Assembly (NCBI RefSeq): GCF_036417845.1
Contig: NC_090020.1
Coordinates: forward strand, 42,020,425-42,084,424
Length of the DNA stretch: 64,000 bases
Direction: 5' to 3'
Source: Apteryx mantelli
Taxonomy: Eukaryota; Chordata; Aves; Apterygiformes; Apterygidae
Positions 48,401 to 60,400 of this stretch are shown here, in pieces; within the stretch, counting starts at the first letter, position 1; each line of letters opens with the position of its first letter. The notes under the pieces are model-generated. The model ran no database searches. It was given only the letters and a program-made list of their open reading frames with translations, and was not told where the DNA came from. The position numbers were made by a program, and so were the translations under genes.

Positions 48401-51400
48401 GTCTTTGTAATTGTGAGTGTTTCTTCATGTGTTGGCTTTTCAAAAGCTGATGAAGCTTGTACGAGACATGCTAGAGCTCTGACAGCTTTCACTCTTGAAC
48501 TTCAGACAGAGGGACTCTGACTCCTAAGCTGGCTGATGGCAAGAGTGAGGAGAGACCAAGGCAGCCACAGAGTTTACCAAGTCAAAGACTGGGAGAAGGG
48601 CAGATGGCTTAGGCAAGGAGCATCAAAGAACAGAAAACCCAGAGGGCAGACAGCTACGTGCAGAAGGAGAAAAGGAATACAACACAGTTAAGGGAAATAA
48701 GAAAAAAAAGAAGCACTACTTTTCAAAAGGAGAAAAACGTATCAGAAGAAGCGAAACTCACCAATGAATATTTTCCACAGCAGTATTTCAGGTAACACTC
48801 TAACAGCTTGTGGGACATACAGGGATTTCTACAGCTATGATCTTCCTTCACAGAGTAAAGTCAGAGGACTCTTGACTTTTCCATCTGCCACAGCAGCGTA
48901 AGAGTTCCCTGGTTTATTTCCTGCCTTAAAAGCAATAGCTGTGTTTGAACTTTAGTTAGTTAGAGAAACATCTGATCGTGATACAAAAAAACGTCAGGAG
49001 GCGAATCCAGTCTTTCCTTTCAGCTTCCCTCTTTCCCAATACCAGCTGAAAAGGCAGGACACTGGTAACACCACCTTTCTCTCCCAAATGTGGATCTATT
49101 TTGAATTACAGGGGGCCTAGACTCTGAACTGTAATTCATAACTTGCCGCCCTGCCCTCTGTTTTGACACTCTTAGAAAAGCAAAAGGCCTGCATAGTACT
49201 TATTTCTTCCACATACATCTGTCTTTATTCACTTCAGGTACATATGCTCCTCATTTGAAGAGCAAATATTTTACTTGGCAACTTATTTTTGAAAAGGGAG
49301 ATTTATATATGAGTATCAATTTTGACTAGAAAACTGATCTGAAGTTTTCAATGCATACAAAATATATGTTCATAAAGGTAAATAACTTTTGTCTATATTT
49401 CTCTTAATAGGCACAGTAGATTGTACTAAATTCTCACTCACCATCATCTTTACCAACTAAGCACAATATAAGAATGTTAATTAGTCAAGCAATGTGTACT
49501 AATTTTAACATTCACATTGGAAGATCTTCAAAGGAAAAAACAACCATTCTGAAGCCATGCCTAACACATGGCAAATACTGCATGAACAGGCTAACTGGAT
49601 TTGGAAGTCAGCTCTGGAGCTGGAAGTCACTCTGCAGCAATGGATGATCAAGCAATTTTGGAAAAAAATCTGGTTAATCAAGCAATTTTTGGAATATACA
49701 GTATACCTAATCTGCATACTCATACTGAAAGGGAACACACATTCAGCAGCAGAGAACAAGGTAAAGAAAAGCTACCAAACACCATTGGGAACACCTTTCT
49801 TATTTAATAAAGTCCTGGAGAAGTCACACTATATTTGTTATGTATGTTCCTGATTTTACTATTTAATTTGTACCTTTACAATATTAAAACGTCCCAAAAT
49901 TTGACCAACAGAAAAAAGCCCCTTCCCAGTTGCAAAAAAACACCACCAACAACAAAAAAAACCCTGAAAATAAAATTTCTTCGTTTCTTCTTTGAGTTTC
50001 ACAGTCCCATGAGAGTGGTTTGTGCCAACAAGTTATTCTGGTTTTACATGCCTCTGCTTCCCACAGCCACCCTCTGCATCACATGATACATACTGTAGCT
50101 GATTTAGAAACTTAAAAAGCCTTCTTAAAAGCCCTTTTCCTCAAGCCTATGTATTTTTTTTTAAACTAACAGTACAGCTTTAATAAGAAAATTAAGATTT
50201 TAACCTCTTTCCATATACTTCTGATGACTGCTCTTACAGAAGCATTTATTAAAATATATTGGATATTTAACAGAGAAAATGACAGTCACGCAGAGTAGAG
50301 TCATGAACTAATTTTGGTATTTCACTCCTTTGCTACCATTTGTTACCCTTGCTGGAATGTAGCAACAGGTGCTGTGATATTAAATATAAAGCCCATGTAT
50401 TTCAGCTGTTGGCCATTTCAGGGCTACATCAGGTTCCTCTGTATCTACCAGGTGTCCATGCATACTCAACAGTAATGCTGCACAAATCTTTTCATTTTCA
50501 TTTCAAGGTTATTCCTTCAAAATAAGCAAATGCAACCCAGATACTGCAGTCTTTTGTCTAGCCTTAAAAACACACAGACTGTGCAGCAAGCCAACAGCAC
50601 CAAGCTCCCTAACCCAAATAGCACTTGTGATAAAAATAATTGGCCATTAAAATTGAATGTTTTATCAAAAGTAAAAAAAAAAAAAAAAAGACAGGTATCT
50701 AATTGTTTTATGACCAACCCTGCTAAAAGAATGTCTTCACACAAAACCAAAAGCTTAGCTGTGGGCACAGGACATAGAACAGAAGAGCTTCTGGCTTGGA
50801 TGCAAGAGGAAAAGCATGGAGACAGGCAGCCCTAGGGAATGCATTGCGAAACTTAAACTTGACAAAGCAAAAAAGGTAGAGGAAGTTAAGATACATGTGG
50901 CAAAAATACAAGGAACTGATATCTGCCCATATGGTAGAGACAAGATGACAATACAGCATGACAGGAAAAGGGAAATCAATTTCAAGAAAAGGTAGCGACT
51001 TGGCAGTCAAAATGCAAAGGGGTTATATTTTGTATAGAATGTAAAGCAAGCCACAGCAGAGGAGAGTTAAAATGACAGAAAGATTTGTGAGTGATCTTAT
51101 ACTGACTTTGAAAATAGTTAATAATGTTTTTCTTCTATTTCTAGTCCTGGTTCTCTGCTCTTTTTGATGTCAGTCTGTGTGGTACTCTCTCTGTGTCCTG
51201 GAGATATGGTAGGTATCCTTTGGTATCTCTCTCAGTGTAAGGTTGAAAGAAGACTGGACTGCTCTTTTACGCTATATTTATATGTATTACTGTTGTCCCT
51301 TCCACTGGTTGCCCTGAGATGCAAGATGGAATTTCCCCCACCACTGTCATGCATAATTGGGCTTCTGTTTTTTTTCTTTTTAAAGAAACTTATTCTGAGG

Positions 51401-54400
51401 CACCTAGGAGTGCCACAGCTATAGACAGGATATAGAAAAAAGCAGGAGTGATTCCAAAGGCACTAAATTCTCTGATGTTTGGACAGTTTGTTCTTTTTTC
51501 AGTATCAAACTAATTATCACATGCAAGAGAATAAACCATCTGAGAATTTTCCTTACCAGATACCTTGCTATTCTAAAGGCCAAGGACAGTGGTGACACCC
51601 TTCATCTCTTTTGCTGCCCATTACAGTTTTAGTTTTTCAGTACAGGTTTTGCTATTTTTATATCATGAAGAATAAGTTTTCCAGAATAAAATACATGGTT
51701 GTACATAGAATATATGCTTTGTTTACTCTTCTGCACACACCATCCATTGTACATTTACTTATGATTATGGGGAATTAAAGTTGATGGCCCTGCTGGTCTC
51801 TTCCATTCACACTACTGAAAATATATTTCCTTTGTTTTCCTTTTCCAAAAGGAACAAAATACCTAAACCCTCCAGTTTTAATTTTTTCCTCCCAATGTTT
51901 AGTAGCCATACCCTGTTCACTATCCTATTCTCCATGCTACAACTACCAGGACTTTAGTCCAAACTTACAGCCTTAAAAATCAGAGGTTGAAAGTATTTTC
52001 TCTCCTGGATTCCCCTCACTCCCTTACTGTCAGTTCAAACAGGCCTCAAAGATCTACCTTTTGGAAACTCTGCTTTACCTCTTGTTTGTTTTCCTTTGGT
52101 CTTCCTTATTCCTGGCTTCTCCAATTCATAACCAATGATCAAAACAAGTTATACATTATGCAAAATATTTCTATACATAAGATTATTAAAAACAAAACAA
52201 TCCTCTTAAAACCTTTGATTTAATCAGTTTTCAATAGCACCTGAATTCTCAAGCATAAATTGCTAAGACTGTCAAAACAGAGACCCACCTCCCAAAGTAT
52301 TGTAGGGTTTTGTTTTGCTTTCATTAATGTCATTATATCCTAGTAAAATATAAAGCATAAGGGGAAAATTAGGCCTCTAATACTGTTAGAAAATTTTTCT
52401 TCTGTAAAATTTACCCTTCTGGTTAAACATCCTGTGTGTAACACTGACATTTTCTTTTATATCAGGAAGCGTTATTATTAGGATGCAGAACCTTGACTGA
52501 TATGTAGCAAGGCACTAACAATCCTATTCATTTTTAAATTCTGTAAATATATTCACTGACTAAAACTAGATGATCTCCAGGGGTCTCTTCCATCCTCAAC
52601 CATTCTGTGATTCCATAAAACCTGGATCTATCTTGTGGTTCCTCCCTTTGGCCAAAGCATAAGAGGCTGAGTACATCATTTTCTCCAGCTATTGACAATT
52701 GCAGAAGTTAAATGTGCAGCTTCGTTACTTGGAACTGGCATCAAGTAGTATTTTTAAGTAGGCCATGAAGAGTACAGATCAACTATGAGGGGCTTATCTA
52801 TATGACCTTCCTTTGGCAGGAAACACTGTAGTAGCTTGTGATTTTCAGGATTATTATCCAAGAGGTAAGAAGGAGGGAATGCAAATTTGAATCCTGAAGA
52901 AGGACAGGCCTTCCTGTGGTGACAATAAACACCAACCACCTAAATTTCAAAATCAGTTAATGACATTTTTGGAGTGTCAGAGAAAATAAAAATGTCAACA
53001 GTTTCTCCTACCCTCACCACAAGATACTCCTATCCTCTTTCTCCATAAGGTATTGCATTAATTAATAATAAGCCACAATAAACTGATCAATATCTAAAAC
53101 CATAAATTACATCTTTCAATTGATTATAATGCCAATGAGTTGTTGCAAAGTAAAACTCAGTTTAAATATACATCCAGGGCAGTTTTAAAATGTCTTGCAT
53201 GAAGGACTTTTAAATCTCCAATCCTGAGCTTTTAGGACAAGACTGGGAGCTTGGTGAAGATGTCTTACTGTGGATGTAGACAGTACAGCCAATTTCTTTA
53301 TTCTTATCTCTTCAGGAAAGTGTCAACTGTTTCTGTTCACAGCTGCTCAGAACCAGAGAGAGACTTTTACAAATGATTCACTGTTTCATGTTATTTGTAG
53401 TTTCTGAGATAAAGTCTAAGCCACTATTCCTGAGTGAATACTTTTTATTATAAATGTTTCTGAATGAACATCAAAATTAATTCATTTTCTCTTTTGTTAG
53501 TGGGAAAAATAGCCCTTGGAATCACTAGTTCAAATATTCATCAGTGTCATTTACTCACTTTTGCTAATATTCAACTAAAGTTTTCTCTTTTCTATAAATA
53601 AACTATCTTCCTAGAATAGTTTGCTAAAGAGGACATAGCAAAAACAAAAAGAGATCTCATGAAAATTTAAGATCGAAAAACAACAAAATTTCTGCATTTT
53701 CTGCTTTTTCCCAGTCAAAATTTTCTATATACCTTGATGGAGCTCATTAAGTGGAGGCTTGTCTGTGCATGCACTGATTCAGTGCTGTATTAATTCCTGT
53801 AACGAAGTGAAATGCAACCACTTTGGGATCAAGACCTGATGGGATCATTCTTAAAGGTCCATCAGAATCACAGGTCAATTTCTAAATACCTTAGAGAATC
53901 CTGCAAGTACCTATCTATATCTATAACTACTTAAAGTACATCTCAGAATGTCTCTGAATTTCAAACGAGAATCCTTCCAAGGACAAATGCTCTCAAATAA
54001 ATGAAATGCTCTCACTTTACTGCAATGGATTGTCATACCATAAACTGCCAGCACAACCACGACTTTGCACAGACACCAACATTTGTATCTTGCAACGTCA
54101 AACTGAAACATAGATTTCCCCTACTGCTACACAAAGAACACTGGCTGATCTTTCATTATTAATCTGTATAGTTATAACTATTGATGCTGAATTCAGGAGG
54201 TAAGGAAAAATATCTCCAGATTAGTTCATGCAGGGTGCATCTGTTCCTCTGCATTGTTTTTGCAGAAACAGATCTATGATGAACATTTCGATCCCAAGCT
54301 CCTCAAATTCAGTCAGCCATGAGTTGCAGGGGTGGAGGTTCTCTACTTTTCATTGCTAGCCAGTCAAACACCAGAAATCAACAACATAACCAGATTGTGG

Positions 54401-57400
54401 CAGGGAATCAAATGAAAAAAACAAACCAAACCCTAAAACTTAACCAAGGCAGGGAATCTTATGAAGAAAAATAATGTTTATGAGAAAAGATGCCAAAAGG
54501 ATGAATACAGAATAAAACTCTAAAAGGAGAAATTTCTTAATTTTTCTTCTCCCCACTCAAAACAAAATTGGGTCCAACTGACAGCAAGTTTAATGCCTAT
54601 GCTTTTGCTGACACTGGTGATAAGGAACCAAGTTGCTGGCAGTCACATTTGCATCACTAATCACACAATGTATCCTGTTCAGTAGTCATTACGGAGATGT
54701 GTCCACAGAAGAAAAAATGCACAACTACCATCAAAAAACTAAAATAATTCAGAAAATCAACTGACCCAAACAGAGAAAAAATGAAAACCTATACGCTTCC
54801 CACAGGAAAAGAATTTGTTACTATCAGTATGTACAAAACTATCTTTCAAGTTGGTGCTATTTTCTAAATACTTTATTCTATTTTTATTCATTTCTATTTT
54901 TATAATGCAGAAATAGTCAGCTCAAGCACTAAAGTTTCTTATGTACTCATATACAGCAACTGTTACTACTGACTAGCAGATCACTGGATTTAGAGTATCT
55001 ACCCAGTGAGCAAACAGGAAAAATTAATCCTTAAACAAAAAGTTAGACTTTAAAACCGTTATGAAATACATCTGTTTATTTTTATCCTCCTGCTTCTTCT
55101 ATTGAGTATGATGAAAGGAAAAAGAAAAACAACTGTTGCTTAAGAAAGTGGCATGAAAATTAATGTTTTTTTCCATACCTCTTTATGAAATGTTCTCCTA
55201 TTACCATAGATTGTAATAAAATTGTAATAGAAATCAGTCCAGGAGGTTGCAATAACACCTGAAATACAGTTTTTGCTTGCTTGTTTTATTTATTACCCAA
55301 CTGTGTTTATTGAGACTCCAAACATTTGGGAAGAGAACAACAAGAAAAAAGTAATTTGCTACTCAAGAAAAAACCCTTATGAAATCATCGCATTTAACAT
55401 AAGATTTGACCAAATGATAAATACTCAGTGATGAAAGCAATCGTGTGCCTCTGAATAAGAGATACAAACGATTATTAGTATCCTAGTCTCACATTTCCCT
55501 TATGTCATCCCCGGCTCATGTACTACAAAATACTCATCATTCTTAGAAGCCATTCATTTAGGCAGTTCCTATGTTTGGAAATAATATTGTTGAAGAACAG
55601 AGCCTTTCTGAATGTATGTGCAAGGCCCTCTGCCTATCTAGATATAAAAAACTTCTTTGATTCTCCAGAGATTGCCTATTGACTGACTTTTGCTCCCTGA
55701 TCCCTAACTTTTGTCTAATTTATGGCTACACATAGTTTGCAAATTCCTCAAAAAAACCCCAATCCTAAGGGTCTGAAAAGTGTTAGAATATAGTAAATGC
55801 TATCATAAACAGATAAATGAAAGGGAGAAGGAGAAAGTAAGTCACCAAAAGAAGACATCCTGTAAAATGAAAAAAAACAGATATAATTTGAAAAGAAAGC
55901 ATCACCTGCCTGTTTGTGGAGTACTGTGTCTAGTTTGGGGCTCCCCAGCATCTCTCAAAAAAAGGCACTGGCAAACTGGCACAAGTCCAGCAAAGATCCC
56001 CCAAAACAGTTGGGGAGCTGGAACACATAACTACAGGACAGGCTGAGAGCAAGGTTTGTTTGGCCGGAAAGACGACTATCAGGGGACCTAAATGATATCT
56101 GTAACTACTTACTGAGTGGTTCCAAGAAGACAGAGCCGCTCTTCCTGGAGATGCATAGCAAAAGAATAAGGGGAAATGGGCACAAGCTGCAGCAAGGGAA
56201 ATTCCAGTTAGATATAAGGAAAATACTCTTCACAGGGAAGGTGGTCAAATACTGGAACACGTTGCTAGAGAAGTTGTGGGATCAACACTTGTGGAGATAC
56301 TAAGAGCTTGGCTGCAGAAAGCCTAAGCAACGTCTTCTAACTTCAAATTTGGATCTAACTTTAAATTTGGCTCTGCTTTAAGTGGCAGGTTGGGCCAGAG
56401 GACCTCCAAAGGTTGCTCACAGCCTAAGTTATATATGATTCTATTTTCCAGGTAGCTCAAGGGGCTGTATCTTATTCACAATTAAACAGGTTAATCTTGC
56501 AGTTCACTATGGATTACTAGCTTTGATTGCATCAGTATAATTATATTAATGGAATTTTCTTAGAGCAGTTCAGCACTCAACCCAATAATTGTTGCTAAAT
56601 GATTAACCTGAGTTTTAGTGATCCTGTAATGTAGCCTACCTGCTACAACAAATGCTCACCCCATGGCCTCTACTCAAATTACCACCTAGCTTCCTCATTT
56701 GCTCCAACTGCACAAAACCCATCAGTTCAGCACATCATATTCTAAGCCTGTAAAACAGGCAATATGAGTTCTGTGTCATCTAAACCATTTACAGAAAATT
56801 CATCTTAAAGGTTAGCCTGACTTGGTAAGGAAAGGTCATCTTAAAGGCTACCCTGATTTGGTAAGGAAAATAAGTAAAACCAACCACTCTTTTAATTTTT
56901 GAGGTGAGAGATTCAGAGCTGCTACCAGAGTTTTATGGTTTAACAGCCTTAAATCAGTGCTCTTACTGAGAGCTGCAGTGCCTACATCTAGATGTAATTC
57001 CACCAGCTACATTAGGAATCATGTAGAGTTGCATCCCTGTCCTCAAATCCATTTGTTGGTTTCCTGTATCTTGCTTCATTAAATATACAATCCTCCAAAC
57101 ATCATTAAAAAAAAAAAAAAAAAAAAAAACTTACTTTGACTTGACTGGATCTCCTGATTTTATTTTTCCCAAGTTTATGATTTCTCCTTCCTCATTAAGG
57201 TGCTCACTTCTTTTTCCATCCACTCCCACTATTTTGCACCTCTGGCAATGTTTTTTGCTGTGCATATGTGGTATAGCATTACAATGTCCAGTTAGTAATG
57301 ATTCTTTCTTGCTCCTCTTTCATAAACTTACTTCTTTCCCTTTTTCTTTTTTTCAAAATTAAAATTATATATTTTGCCTTTGGCTTGTCCTATTACTCTA

Positions 57401-60400
57401 GAACTCTAACAACCTATAGAAAGGACTACATGAACTACCTACTTGTTAATCACTGTTTTGATTCACAGAACTGTGTACATGACATTTATAACCCCAATAA
57501 CCTCTTAATTCTCTTCATCTGCAGTAGGGAACTTATCAATGCAATAAAAAGCCTTCAACTGGTGAATCCGGATCACAAACATCCTTTGGAACCAGATGAT
57601 TCTTCCTATCTTCAAACAGAACTTCTTAGAATACTATCAGCAAAAAGCCACTGTTTCATTGGCCTTAATGTTTTATGGAGATTATTGTTTTGACAAGGGA
57701 GGGTAGAAGTGGGGCAGGCAAAACAAAGGAAGCACATGTTCCCTAGCTTGGGGGGCAGAACATGGGTCTGAAATGGGGGTGGGGAGGTAGGTACTAGTTC
57801 TTCTGTGCTGGTTCACTTTTTTTTGGAAAACTGAGGTCCACAAAAGAAAAGGAGTCAATCTCCAACTTTTGCAGCTGTCAAGGCTACCACAATTCACACA
57901 AAACCACTCAGATTTGGGTCCAAAATGGGACTCTGAGAATTTCCATTTCTGTTTAACCTTAAGTTTTTCATGTAATTTATTCTAACTATGTCTGAAAACA
58001 GTTTGTAACTTCAAAAGTCACCATGAAATGGGACTGTCACCATCCAATACGTTTTGCATTTAAGTATAGATAACATTCAACTTGAATAGTTTCAATCTCC
58101 TCATTTACTGTCATAAAAGCATAAAAGATTCTAATACAGATGCTAGTTAGCTTTGGATATGGTGGGATGACAGAATCTTATATTGACACACTATATATTA
58201 CACTCCCGGAAATGATGTGGATGGAATAAGAGCACAACAGCAGACACTTTATTATTTAAATCAGCAAGATGCTATCCTAGAAAACTCTCAGACAAACCTA
58301 AAGAGCTCAAAGACCTGCCTGAGAAAGAAGTGACTGCAAAATGGCAAAGCAAATTCAGGTCTACTTACAGGAGGGAATATTTACTTCTTAAAACAGTGAG
58401 TGCTCCATGATTTTATAACATTTGTGTGTCTGCTCTGAGTTCTAAAAGGAAAAAAATGGGAGAGCTCATTCCTCAATAATCTCATCTGGATTAAAAAAAA
58501 ATGCTAATTGTGTCTATATAAAGCTCTGAGCACTTTCAGGAATGCAGAGAGGTCCCTCTCCCATGAAATATGGAACTTAAAACTGAGTATTATAAAGATG
58601 CAATAGGTGCTCTCACAGCTTCTGAATTTGTAATATATTGTTTCATAGGTTATGTATTACAAACCCTCTGATATCTGATATTATTTTACCCTACCTTTGA
58701 GACATTAGATTTATTTCCTGTTATTTTCTAAATATACAACATAAAATCTGTAAATGAAGCTGAAGTTTTCTGAAGCTTTACATAAATTACTATTTCCTTT
58801 TATGGGAGAAATATTATGTAAAGAATCCATTAATACCACAAAAACTTGCATGTACTTAAAAAGGTATATTCACAATATGTGTTTTTAATATCAAGAACAT
58901 TTCCTTTCAGACCACAGCAAGCAATTAAGTCAAATAACAGCCTGAAACCATTTGATACTTTCCTTGGTACATGACTTCTCTACCATACACCATATTAAAA
59001 TTACAGCATGCAGTAATATCTTACAGCCTGTTTCTTGATTTCACCATGCTCTTTGTTTCATCCAGTACAAGAGTAACTACAGCAAAATGTGCCAGGTTTA
59101 TTTATAGCATGCCAGTTGGAATCTGTGTATGTAATGCAGATTGATGCCATGTATCTACATATCACTGTTCATATAGTAACAGCATACATAAGTAACAGCA
59201 TTGTGGTATACAGATGAATATAAAGATTCTTTAAAAGTTACTCAGCATCTTGACTGAGCCCCCCCCCCCCCACATTTGATGTCAGCATTCTAATATGGAC
59301 CATGCAGAGATCAAAGACAGAAGCTGAAAAGCCTAGATGCATTACTGCATACCCCATATCCAAGAATTAATATAAAATACAGTTAAGTCAGATTGTCTTC
59401 TAGCAACGTGTTTTAGTCCTAATTTCTGCTGATATAAATGAGATTAGACTTGAGGTCAAAGAATATACCTTTGTTCAGTTAAGTATAAAAAAATTAAGAG
59501 AAAAATCTTTGGGAGTTCGTAATTCAAAACTGAGCTGGACTTCCGGGTTTCATTATAACAATGAGTATAATTAATTTTTATAGCAGTAAAACTTATGGGC
59601 TTTGATCTTGTTTTGCAGATTTAAAAAGAAAATACATATTAACCCATTAAGTCCACTTCTACAGACATCCCAATATTCTCTAAATACTGCAATTCACTTC
59701 TATAAATAGCTAAAAATGAAGTATTGTTCACTTCAGCAACAGATAATTGTCAGAATACACGTGACATTCAAGGCTATTACTGTGCCCTCAATCCTCCTTC
59801 CCATTCAGGCTGATCTTCCATCATATGGTCCTAGAGTCAAGTCTGGAAGTTACAACTAAATTTCAGAACACCTCATATCCCTTCACTGGCCCCTGCCCAG
59901 CAATGCAGGTATCAACCACCTCAGCATCTCTGTTTCAAGCAAAATGGAAATATTCTGCCTTTAATTTTCGTCTTACAAACAGCATTCCAGTAATAATTTC
60001 CATGTAGTTTTTTTCCTCCTTTCACTCTTCAGCATGTAGCAGATTAACTACTGTATTTCCATCACTACCTTTTACCTTGAGGTGTATGATATTTAGAAAA
60101 GTAAGTATTTTATAAATCATCTAAGTGTACCCCCTGTGTGATTAGTCATTGAGCTTTACCTAGTAATTCCCTGGATGGTCCTCATCATTTGCAGCTGAAT
60201 CAGAACACCTATCTAGAGGGATGATCACTCTTGCACTAGAAGGAAAAATCAACCACCAGCTTTGGTAAACTACAGAAGAGATTGTCTGTCCTCAATACTA
60301 AAAGCCTGAGCCTCAAAATCCAGTTTGAATTTGTGAAGCATCAATTTTCTTTATGCAAAAAGCACACAGCCCTATTCTTGATGAAACTAAGCTGGTTAAT

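Noticed and set aside
49557..49853. Overlapping 98- and 68-codon plus-strand frames in TNFAIP8 intron 1
   Set aside because: Internal ATCAAGCAATTTT direct repeats and AT-rich composition suggest chance frames. No homology seen.
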